64,000 nucleotides of DNA from positions 1,370,864 to 1,434,863 of the forward strand of contig NC_054572.1 in the NCBI RefSeq assembly GCF_017654505.1, written 5' to 3'. This document shows positions 27,001 to 39,400 of this stretch, one piece after another; the stretch's first letter is position 1; each line of letters opens with the position of its first letter. Made by a program: the position numbers and the translations under genes. The DNA is from Polyodon spathula. Its lineage: Eukaryota > Chordata > Actinopteri > Acipenseriformes > Polyodontidae. The notes under the pieces are model-generated. The model did no database searches, was not told the DNA's origin, and saw only the letters and a program-made list of their open reading frames with translations.

Positions 27001-30000
27001 TGACCTGCTGTAAATAATACCATGCACTGCAAGGTCAGTGTCCAATACATGCAAACTGAGCACATGCACTTCGCTGATATTAGTACATGATTTAAAAACT
27101 CTTCCTCATTAAAAAAGACCAGCCATTGAAGTTTCGATATTGTGCTATATTATGTATTTGTAAGTTTAAGACGAGGCAGTCTACATGAAAAGCGCAATGC
27201 AATTGGAGCTGCGTCTCGTTGTGTTCTTAGGTGATGAAGACGTACCACATGTACAACACGGACAGCGTGAACGCGGAGAGCAAGCTGAAGGAGGCAGAGA
27301 AGCAGGAGGAGAAGCAGATCAGCCGCTCGGTGCGCCAGGAGGACAAGCAGACCCCGCGCTCCCCCGACGCCCTTGCCAACGTCAAGATCGATGAGAAGCA
27401 CGTGCGCCGCAGCTCCGTCAAGAAGATCGAGAAGATGAAGGAGAAGGTGAGGGCCTGGGAGGGGGGGTCTTGCAGTGGCACCGCCAACTGCTTCAACAGT
27501 TGCCATGAGCTGGGTTTATGGGTGGGTCCTGCCTCTAGTCTCACAGTAATTGCCACTTTTTTCTCCCCTCTCTTCAGCGCCAAGCCAAATACACTGAAAA
27601 CAAGCTGAAGGCAATCAAAGCCAGGAATGAGTACCTGCTAGCTCTGGAGGCAACAAACTGCTGTGTCTTCAAATACTACATCCACGATATCTCTGATCTC
27701 ATCGATGTGAGTGCACAAACCACTTTTTTTGTCTTGTGTTTTTAACCAGTTACAGCCCAGTTGCCAGAGCTTGAGATGATCTTTTTATTGTGTGTTGTGT
27801 TGTGACCAAAGAGAGATTCAAATATTCAAACACACATACACACTCCCCCCACCCCACCCCAGCTACATGTCAGTGAAAATGCTCTCTGATCACCACATCC
27901 GACTCCATTGAATCAGCTAAAAACGAACCAAAAAACATCTTCTGAAAGGAATTGGTTAGAAAAGTAGTTTCACTTCTTATTTTTATTTTTTTTAGAAACG
28001 GCCAGTATTCTCAGTGTTGCACAAAAAAACATGGACCGCAGTTCCCCACAATTGCGCGGCAAGTTCTGGCTTAGTGAATCACAATGGGCCTGTTTTACAT
28101 GTGTGATTTGTCTCCCGTGAATTGGCAATGCGCGTGAGTGTTGGCAAGGAAAAGTCCTTGAAAATGCCCAAAAAAAGCGGACGCGCTATTTTAACAGAAA
28201 AGTCTCATTTACCCTTAAGAATCAAGGAAATGCTTGTGAAATCAACGCCCACTTACACATGGAAACACAAGCGTCTCATAAGAATCTTAATTGGCTCACT
28301 AAAGTGCCTTACCTAAAGCCACATGGCAATACGTACGTTACCATGGTCCAAAGATGGCAGAAGGACGGTTAGTTGGTTTTGTTTGCAGTATTTTCCTTAT
28401 CAGATTAATGTTGCAGATAACCCCGCTTTTTTCTCCGGCGTCCTTTAAAGGTTTTCATAATGCTAATCAGGCCATGGATCTGAATGTGTTTGTAAAGTAT
28501 CATACAGATTGTAATTTACCAAGTTACTGTTTAAAACTCTAACTAAAAATGTTTGATAAACTGCATCATGGGCTTGTGAATTCTGGTGGTTACAGCTACT
28601 CTGCAGTACTTCTGAATACACTTGCAAATAGCTTTCCAAACAACTGTCAAAAGGACTCCATTATAAAGTACTACTAAGTGCTATGTTTAAATGTGTATAA
28701 CTACACTCCAGTGCAGTTTCTCCACTTTATGTCTGAGCAAAACCCGTGTCCATCCTCCACTTATGTCCTTTGGAGCGATGAAGAGACTCGGTTGTTAATA
28801 TCCATAAGGGGAGAGGATATGTTGACGCAGCTTGAGACAATGCACGACTAGACAATTGCTTAACCCACTTTCAAAATGAAATGTGGTGTGGAATTTTCAC
28901 AACTTATTTCTTGGGAATCAGCACTAGTACTCAATATTACAATTATTTATTAAGCAGAAGCAGTCATGCAAGTAAAGCACACAAGAGGATGCTATATTTT
29001 TGGTATAAGGAGATACAAAATAAGCTAATGAGAGAAAATGTGATGCAAAAATAAAGATAGCAATGTGGGCTTCTTAAAATAAAATGCAAAGCCACTATCG
29101 CTAACGTGTTCTGCAGCTGCTTCAGTACCGCTCTCTACACTCCCACTGCAGTCTCAATAATAGAATGGTTTTGTTTAACAAGTCGTGTCATCTCTTCATT
29201 TAAGTTTGTTATTTTTTAATCACCTCAGTGTCAGTCTCTGGAGAGAAATTGGGCAAATACATTATTAAAATCTTATCGGGAATTATCCAGCAGTGCGTTT
29301 CTATGAAATATGAATGATTCCTTTCACGGGCTGGAAATGCACACGCTTACAAATAAGACGTTCCAAGCAAATCAGTCACACTGAGAAAGATCAAAGCGCA
29401 AAGAGCAGCTTGATTAAAGAAAATGCAGCCTTTCAACTTCTATTTAGCAATACCCTAAAGAAAAGTATTACCAAACATCCGTCCATCTGTCCATCCTTCC
29501 ATCCATCCGTCCATCCGTCCGTCCATCCGTCCATGCTGTACATAACATTTATACCCTGCTTTATTTTGGGAATCTCTTGTCGAATTAAATTGAAACCAAT
29601 GCTTCCAGATACTCTGCTGGCCTATAGAAAGGTTATCAGCTGTAGGATTAAGAATGAAATGGTAGTGAAATGGGCTGAATGAAGGCAGCATTACATTACA
29701 TTAGATAAGCTGTTGGAATGTTGTTTTAGGGTGCAGTGGTTGCACACAATGGCTGTGTTTGTGGAACTCTGTTCTAAGCTGTTTGTGTGTGCGCGTGATC
29801 CTGACGCGCCGCTTTGCGCTCGTTGCAGTGCTGTGACCTGGGATACCACGCCAGTCTGAACCGCGCTCTGCGGACCTACCTCTCTGCGGAGTTCAACCTG
29901 GCGCAGTCGAAGCACGAGGGCCTGGAGACCATCGACAACGCTGCTGAGAACCTGGAGGCCAACAGCGACAAGCAGCGGCTCATGGAGATGTACAACACCG

Positions 30001-33000
30001 TCTTCTGCCCCCCGATGAGGTTCGACTTCCAGTCCCACATGGGCGACACGGTCAGTGGGCTTTACTGCTCAGTTTTCTCAGTTTTTCTCCAAGTATACGG
30101 AAAACAACAAGCTGTATTTAATTAAATATGTGGACGTAACATTATTCAGCAGGTTTCATTCGACTTAATTCTTTAATTCTATAGGGTGATGCAAAACTTC
30201 TGGCCATAACTGTACATGCGTGCACACACAGACATACATACATACACTCACTCATTCACACACCACATGCAAACTTGAATTGATTTATAATCTGCTATAT
30301 TTTGTCTTAATGAAACCAACCCTTACTGATACTTGGCTGGCCAATAAAAAGGGAAGTGCAACTCTATACAACAGAACATCACAGGATGCACAATAACAAC
30401 TATGGCAATTCTATTTATTTTTTTTTTTTTTTTTTTTTTTTATGCATTTGTTTTTTTATATTGGTTTTGGCTTTTGAACTGGCTTAAGTATTTTGATAGC
30501 TTCAAATCATAACCACTTCTGCCTTCTAAAGGTGCGTAATAATTACAGGAATGTTTACTGTGTCTCGTTTCACAAGTTCAGACATGGTAATTGCTCGAAC
30601 AGTGAGGTTGCTAAATGCTAACCACTTTAAAAGACACTTGAACGTTGGATAATGATAACCTGCCTGAATTGACGTTATTCTTTACAGTTTTCTTTTAGCA
30701 GTAAAGTGTATCAAGACTGTCACATCATTTAACAAGCAAATAATTAGCAGGGACTAATCATACTGGTTCCAGGCGCACTGCAGTCGAGGAATTTCAAATG
30801 TAATGCTTCTTTACAAGCAGGAATAATAGCAGCATATCAGAATCGTCCCACTTTATCTCCAGGGCAGGTTTCACACAATACGGGTTGAAGGTTTCTTTAG
30901 AGAATATGCAGCAAAGAACACAAAGGTTGACTTCCCCGGAGCATTCTCTGAATGGAACAACAAATCAAATGATCCAAAATGCGCGGGGTGTTGTTAATAT
31001 TACAGTCTTCCCCCTGCTCGGCTATTCTGCCTCCAGACAAAGGAATCCAGATGTGCTTTTCAAGAATGCCATTGGTTTTGTGCGCTCAGAAAAATCCGTA
31101 AATGATAGTTGCGCCCACTTACTTACTGAACACGTACTGCTGCAAATTAGTTAGAATCTTTGGGATGCACGTATTCTGACGACTGTACACTTTTGTGATC
31201 AAGCCTGAATCAGAATGGTACTACGGTAGTCACTGCAGTGAGTTAAAATGCAAGTGCTTTCAAAGCTCAGGACTACGATAAGAATGTGGACCTGGTGAAC
31301 CGCGGATTTGGTTGTAACTCACAAGAAGTCCTGTGTGGGTAGAAGGTTGTTCGCTGGTTCACTGCAAGTCGGTCTGTTTTCACAGGAGGGGCACATGTGT
31401 GCTCAGCAGCCCTTGCAGGGCGAGCTGCTCCAGAGGTGTCAACAGCTGCAGTCCCGGCTCTCCACGCTCAACATTGAAAACGAGGAGGTCTGTTCATCAC
31501 AAGACACGCCCTTTTATTTATTTTACTAAGCAAAGTCTTTTTAATTTCTAACTTAAAATACATGCTGCATACTAAGCAATGCAACCTCTCCTCTTTGTTG
31601 AGCTTCATCACTAGTGGCATCTGGTTTTGATACGTTGCACAATGAAAGATATAAATACCTTTCCAGTAAATAAATGAATGGTTGCATCATGCTGGAGTCA
31701 ATCAACGCTACCAACAATACCCTTATAAATGCGTAGTGTGGTATATCATTAAAAGAGTAAGCCACATTTAACCATGCTAAAGCTCAGTCAGCCAAGTTAC
31801 AAGTAGGTGTGGTGAAGCATTGCATAACCCTTGGTAACAAATACAATGCTGGAAAAGCAGAGTAATCTGCAGGGTTCTTGTGCAAATGTACCACTTTTCA
31901 AATGATATTTTAGAATTCAAACCAACAGTAGTAGACTGCAATTGTTAACTTCAATAGGATCATTGTGAATCACTAGCTTCAGCAACCTTTTTGAGGAGGG
32001 AGTGGAGGGGGGTGGTAGAAGGTTTTTTCATTTTTTTCTCTCTGATCCTCAAAGGTGAAGAAAACCATGGAGGCGACCCTGCAGACCATCCAGGACATTG
32101 TGACGGTCGAGGACTTCGACGTTTCTGACTGCTTCCAGTACAGCAACTCCATGGAGTCGGTCAAATCCACCGTGTCGGAGACCTTCATGAGCAAACCCAG
32201 CATCGCCAAGAGGAGAGCGAACCAGCAGGAGACTGAGCAGTTCTACTTCACAGTGAGCGAGCAAGGGCGTGCGCACACACACACACACACACTGCACTGC
32301 CAAAAGAACCAAGCCCTTTGAATGAAGCCCCCCTGACCTCTAGCCGTCAGTGAATTGTGACACAGTTGTCTGTTCAGAACAAAGCCGGTCTTCCGGATTG
32401 ATGGTGCGCTTCAGTGGTTTAGTGTTAGGTTCCTGATGCAGGGAGGCCCAGACCTTACGAATCTGCCTGTAGCAAGCGTTTCATTGCCTAGGCGGCAGTG
32501 CTGTACAACAGGGTTGACAGACTGGCAATGGGGAAACCATTAGAGTACTGTAAATAGCTGCAAATGGCATTTGAATTGCTTTTTGTATTTCCAGTACTGT
32601 TTAATGATGTTTGCTGTTGTTCGGCGTGGTTCTGGGCTCTTTCTGCTCAGGTATTTTGTTTCTCTGAATCTGCCTTTACCTGGCTGTGTCATGATTGGAA
32701 TGGAATGAGGCTGTTCACTCCCCAGCTCTTAAAGAAAGCTGAAATCCTTGTAACATAACTGTTGGGGCAGAAGAACCCAGGAACTCTGGGAATGATTAGA
32801 AACCTCATAGAACAGTAAAGGGGATGTGGAAAGGCAGCGGCAATGCCATTTGTATCTCATTTCTTCATTGGTATTTGGCAGGGTGGTTTTGGTTTCAAGT
32901 GTGCTAGTGTTTTGCCTGCTGACTATAAGGGTTAAATTAAGGTGCGAGCACTGTGCGAAAAAGAGCAATTCATCACGTCCTGTTATCAGACTGTAATTTA

Positions 33001-33385
33001 TTCTAATTGTGGGAAAATATGACAGCTGGGAGTGTGCTCCACTGAAATGGTAACAGGGGGCACAGGGGGAGGGGCTGGGGGAGGTTCCGTTTCAGCTGAA
33101 CTGTCAGAAAGAGAACAGACTTGGGCCGCAGGGCCACAGAGACGCACAGACACACGCAGAGACGCATAAACACAGGAGAGAAAGCACGGACATGTCTTTC
33201 ACAAGAGAACAACTACAGTTGGAAATTCCTCAGCACAGAGAGCTCTGTAACTGAAGATTCTTCTTTCTGGAATCTGAAAAATTAATCTTAACTATATAAT
33301 ATTATTAATATCCATGTCAGCTGCCTGAATCATCTGTGAAAAAACACAAGAAAAAAAGGGAAAACTAGATTGGTCACCTTTCCTT

Positions 33386-33435
<50 letters not shown>

Positions 33436-36400
33436 GTTGTCCATGATGAATCAGTTTAGAGGAGGGTCTGCTTTTTAGCCAATTTCAAGTACACATTTTA
33501 GTACACATGCAGTAAAACAGGGGTAAAGAACAAAAACAGACGCTCTGCAACCTTAAATATAACGACCTGCCAGGAGTTATGAACAACTTCTTTAGGCTCG
33601 CTGCTACCTCCTGTTTTATTGACTGATTTATTCGTTTTTATTTCAGAAACTGAAGGAGTACCTAGAAGGCAGGAACCTGATCACCAAACTCCAGGCCAAG
33701 CACGACCTGATTGAGAAGACGCTGGGGGAGAGTGAGTGCTTTCAGGGGAGGCTGGGCGTGGGGCTGTGCTTTTGGGATCCCGTTAGTCTATACAAGTCAT
33801 TTTAATTGGCTCGTGGCTGGGTCAGACCGTATGGTGATTCCTGCACTCTACCGTGTGTAATGAAGGCATTCAATAAAAATGAATTAGTGCAGTAATGGGG
33901 TTTCACACTGGCGCTGAATGGAAGTAATTGATTAATCATACAGTGGTACTCTTTTAGCAGGGAGGCAGGTGTCTTATTAAACTGCACTGGACTTGTTTAT
34001 AACCAGGTCTGATTTGAAGAACTGAGTGGCAGGGATTGGTTCGAGTCCCCAGCCTCATACTGGATATGCGATTCTGAACCTCGTTCCTTTGATCGTTTTG
34101 AAGAACCACGTTTTGCTATCCGTTCCACACCCAGCAGCATCCATTTAAATGAATTAAATAAAAGCATTCCAAAACAAGAGTCATAGTCTTCGTTAGGAGA
34201 TCAGATTGTATTAATGAGACCCTACTACGATGCAAACCACTCCAAGTTCACACTGATAATGTTACCACTTAGGAAATCTATGTGCTGTTTATGAACAACT
34301 GTCTCAACGCTTCATTTCAGTAAGAACTAGGCCATGTAAAACACTGAACTTATGACACGAAATTTTTGTATTAAGTAAAGTAAATGCTTCTAAACAGCAC
34401 AATTGGTTTGACACATCATGGGCGGTTGGTTCGTTTGGAGACTCCACTTGGGAAAGGTGCAACCTGATCTCTGCAGAACCACAGCGTTCTATTCTTGGCC
34501 CTGCTCTGTTACCTCTGGGTGCTATTATTCAACTGCATACCATGTTTTCATGTGTATGCTGGTCACACACGGCTTCTCTGTAAAACCTTCTACGCCTGAC
34601 TCCCTGGAGTCCTTGAAAAGGTGTGTCTGAAATTCAGCTATGGATGAGTAAAAGTTTCCTTGGTTTTAAATGTAAAGAAGGCTGAGCCAATGCTCTTGGG
34701 ACCCAGATGACTCCCCCTGACCTTGACTTTAACATCCGTCACTGTTGGAAACTGCACGGCCCTTTTGACCTCGGCGGTGAGAGATCCTGGGGTCCTCTTT
34801 TGATCCCTCATTAAACTTTGTAGCACATGTTCAGGATATTACAAAGGCGTCGTTTTTTTGTGATCTGAGGAACATTGCACGAATCCGCCCTTTTTTAAAC
34901 ACAACGTCCGCTGAGGTTTTTATTTTTCATGCTTTTGTGACTTCAAGACTGGACCACTTGCGATGCATTACTGGCCGATCTTCTGTATGAGACTCTAAAT
35001 CATCTGCAATTCGTACAAACTTCAGCTACACGTGTCTCAACTCCGATCAAGGCTCATCACTACATTACTCCTGCGTTGTCTGTGCTCTATTGGCTGCCAG
35101 CAGCTCAGTGAAAAGGATTCAGAATACTACTTCTAACTATGAAATCTCTGCATGGTCTTGCTCCTCCCTGTCTTGCAGTTGATTCAAAAACACACGCCCG
35201 GCTGAAGCCTGCGTTCTGCTGAGGTTGATCTGCTTGCGTTTCCTCCTAGTCGTACTGTTACATTTGGCGCTGGGGCGTTTAGTCACATAGCCCCTATAAT
35301 CTGGAATTCTCTCCCGAGGGATATCCGAGGCATCTCCTCCATATCCATGTTCAGATTGAAGATTAAAACTTAAGCAATGTGGGAAGCCAGTGCCTAGCAA
35401 TTTGTTTTCAGACTTTCTGTTAGATCCAGCGCGTGCTGGAGAAGGCTGTTCTGCAGCATTGACAGGATGCCAGTGATTGAAATCACATGGCGTCGCGTCA
35501 TGCGTGGAATATTCTGCCCACTTAAACCGTTGTGCCTTCTGCTTCTCCAATTCATAATTTACACCTCAGTAATTGGAACATCTTGCATTACCCCCCACCA
35601 CCACCACCACCACCACCCCTCCAGCCTTTTATTTTTCTTTTTAAATTGCATAATTACAGTATTAAGCAAAAATCTCATTTAGCCACACACACTACAAGCA
35701 TTGCCTGGAAACCAGGAAACCAGGAATGTTGAGTCTTGGTAGACTGGGTGAGGCTCTAGTTCAGTGCCCTGTTTGGAGAGACTGGGACTTTATGAATGTA
35801 ACGTTCAAAACACAGGCAAATCTAAATAATGCCGCTGTTTAAATATTTCATAACTGACCCAAGGTTATGAAAATCGAACATCCTACCGTGCATCTTAGTC
35901 TCTTAAATTATTTGAGTTGGTAAAAATACATGTAAAAATATTTTTTATTCATTCAAAGTTCCTATTTTAATGATAAATGATTACGTTTAAGGTCCATAGC
36001 GGTCTGCATCCATCGGCCTGACCCCTGTGTCTTACAGGGTCTCTTTAGCATATTGTGCGATATAAATCAAAGCATATATCAATCTGTTGTTCAGATGAGA
36101 ATGTGAGTTCCTCGTCGGGATGCAGCTGCTCGTGGGCGGAGGGATCTCTGGACGTTCGGTCGGGTGGCCGTCAGGCCGGCAGGAAGGGTATCAGGGGATG
36201 GGACACTCGGTTAGAAACAGGCATTTCCTCCACTCCGAGCCAATCAGATGGACTAAGCGTTATCTTTCTCTCTCTCCCTGTAGGCCAAAGGACTGATTGC
36301 TCCCTTGCCAGGTAGGTGTGGCTGAGGAAGGAAGCTTACACACACTTTCAAAGGGGAAGCCCTTGGTTAATCGTCTGTTTTGTTTGTAAATGAGTCTTTT

Positions 36401-39400
36401 ACCTCCCAGTGCTCCTTAAATAGCAATGAGGTCCATTCTAACCCTCATCAGGTTCGTTTTCCATTGTAATTTTTTTTTCTTTGGCGAATGCCTGTGACTC
36501 TTGTGGAACCTGTTGAAGTGCTCAGGTAGAACGTTCAGTGTGAGACGGATTGTTTACCAGTGGATGGGGATTAGGAAGGGGTTTTCACTCATAGATGCAA
36601 TTTGTGTTGTCTTTCGCTCATTTGCGTGATCGTTGTGTAGCTGAAGTTGTTCAGTGTGATCTTCCTAGTTCTGTCGTTGGGGGAGGGGGTCTAACACTTT
36701 GTATAAATACTGTGCCCTCGTTCGTTTGACCTTGTGTAATCCGAATCTATTTCTTTTTTCTCTTTTATCAGTGGAAGGAGGAACTCATCGGTGCGGAAGC
36801 AGGTAATTTGCACTTTATTAAGAGGGGGCAGGGGTGCAACAGCAAGAAAAAGCTTCACAGCACAGAAATAGACACTGGTTATCAGCCTGTGTACATCGGA
36901 GTACAATGCCGATTCAAACAGTTCTTGGTAGATCAAAAGCCTGTAAGGGAATTGACCATGCTTTTTAGCCAGGTGTGATGCATGAGAATATTCCCCAAGT
37001 CCAAATCATTTGGATTCAAAAAGTATTCATTCATTCCTACTGAAAACTGGATTGGAAACAGATGCCAAAAGGATTGTTTTGACATTCAGAAATGTTATAT
37101 AACACAAATAGAAAAACACAATACCTTCAAAACTTGTTATGGTAAATAAATGCTTTTTAAGAAATAATCCATTTTGAATCTATAACTAATATTGAACTGT
37201 CAGACTGCAACATATTTTAGCATGGAAAACTTATATATATATATATATATAGGGGCTCATGTAAGGCACAGACTCTATAATTGCTTAGCAGTTAAACAAA
37301 ACAGATGCACACACAGTAGAAAAACAAACAAACCTCTGAAATAGACTTACGTTAAAGTGTCATTTTATTTATATATTTATTTTAAGAAACGTTATTGTAC
37401 AGTCATTCTGATCCCAAAGGGATTGTGCCTTGTCTTGGCTTTGATGCCCTGTAATTATCATCTGTTATAAATGTATTTTTAGAGTGCCTACCCTTTACTG
37501 AAAAAAAGAACATGACTGTGGTTAAATGTTGTCCAGTAATCCATTTTACTCCAGCATGCACCCTGCCTGCAAACACAAGTGGCAGCAGTTCCAGTGCTGC
37601 CCCCTGGTGTCCTGAAATGCCAGTTCACGTCTACAGTTGTAGCTAGAAGTTTAAGGGCAGCATGCCTGGCTCATAGTTAGGTTGGGATGCTGTTTTAAAG
37701 GGAATACTCCCCCTCCATCCACAAGCCAGAAGTTAACTCCCATTTATGCTTCCATTCCTAACAGGGGGTCCCATTTCCCCAAGGTGGGAAAACATAAAGA
37801 TCTCCACTATACCTTGGCTATTACAATGATAGCCTTTGTTTCCTGTTCCCCTCGTCACCCGTTCAGCGTGCTGTCAGTCATTTTCTGCAGTGTTCCGAGC
37901 CACTTGCACTATTCCAAGCCGTGACCGCTGCCCCACAAAGTTGTCGTTGCGTGGCTTCATCTCGTGAATTCCTTTGCGAGGAGAGAAACAAAAAAACATT
38001 CTGTGTACTGTCCTGAGAGCATAGTTTTTAATATAACTGCACGCACTCTAGGTACAAGTCAGCTGGCTGTAGTTATAATTTTCCCTTTGGAACCTTAACT
38101 CAGTCAACAAGGTCTCATGGTCTAGGTTGATTTTTTGTATGACAGATTTCAATAGAACATGCTGTTATTTCATTAGTTAAATGAGTGTTTTTTATTTGTA
38201 TAATAATATTAAATAAGTTAAAGATGCCACTCTTTGTCCAGTCTCTAATGGACAGTTTATTGCGTCAGCCCTAATAATTTGGCCACAGCTATAGGGTGCT
38301 GGAAGGCAGCGGATTGAGCCCATCTGCTCAGTAGCAGTCTTTTTGCTCAGTGGACAGGATGCTGTTCAAGCTGTGCTTCGTGTCACAAACTTGGAAAGTC
38401 AGCAATGCCCTGCAGAGTTGGCACAGTGAAAATTGAAAATGTCCAGCCATTTCTCAATTGTTAGCCTTTCTTTGTTACCCAGTGTCTGTATGCATGTTCA
38501 TCTTCTAAGATATCTGACCAGGACAGAACTCTAATTTGTGATGCATCACTTAGAGAAGGAAAGCTTGTTCATTTGCTTTAGTAAAAAAAAAAAAAAAGTA
38601 ATGATTTAGTGCTGGGCTCCATGTTCACCGGGACATTGTGGAGCCCTTCAGGCTTGAAAAACCACACTCCAGTGCATTCTGGTACTTGTAGTCCAGTGTA
38701 AAGAAAAGAGACAGTAGGTACCTGAATGCATTGAATGATATTGCAGTGCAATCTAAAGGCAACTGAATGCATGCAATGCCACTGCCCTGTGGTCACACTA
38801 TTCTAGACGCCCTTACAGTTTTAAAAGCCTTAACCCTTTTCTGCCCTGGGTGTGTACTCACACCTATTTCATTTTCTCATTGTCAAATATATGGGACAGT
38901 GGGCAGCAAAGGGTTAGTGTGCTTTGATTCTGTGTAAATGTCCTTAGTATTTGCTGTCATTCTTTTAAACACTGAAGCGTACAAAATATTAATACAAAAT
39001 ATTAATGTCATCCACCAAATGTGTTTTGAGGGTTTAATAACAAAACAAAATGTACAAAATCATTGAGATTTGAAGGACTCTGGCTGCCTTTTAAAATCTG
39101 ACCCCAGGCTTCAGTTCCACCGCTGTGCCTAGTCAAGAAACAACATAACGAAACGGTATCCTAGCGACCGTAGGTTTCTGTTGGCTTATATCCCAGTGCA
39201 CATTACCATGGTACAGTAAGCGTGAAGGGATTTTGAAGTGCAGTGACAGACGAATGTGTGTATGTGTACATGTATATGTGTGTGTGTGAATAACCCCTGG
39301 CGCTTGTGTGTTATAAAGCGCTGAATAGCTGTTGATACAGTAGAACGAGAGACCAGTACCAGGAGAATTCCAGTTCTTGACTTATTTTTCTTTTCATGTA

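Larger units (their letters stand above)
30051..33646 (+). other. srgap2: srgap2 introns 7-9 region (between exons 7 and 10)
   Basis: Introns 7 (30051-31385), 8 (31488-32054) and 9 (32253-33646). Intron 7 carries one end of the mariner-like miniature element (30128-30214) and a poly-T run (about 30417-30442). Intron 9 carries an AAT repeat. Exons 8 and 9 lie inside this span and are listed separately. Confidence 0.75.

Noticed and set aside
34640..35390. Active retrotransposon
   Set aside because: Reading needs several frame changes and passes stop codons; only a truncated 3' part is present.
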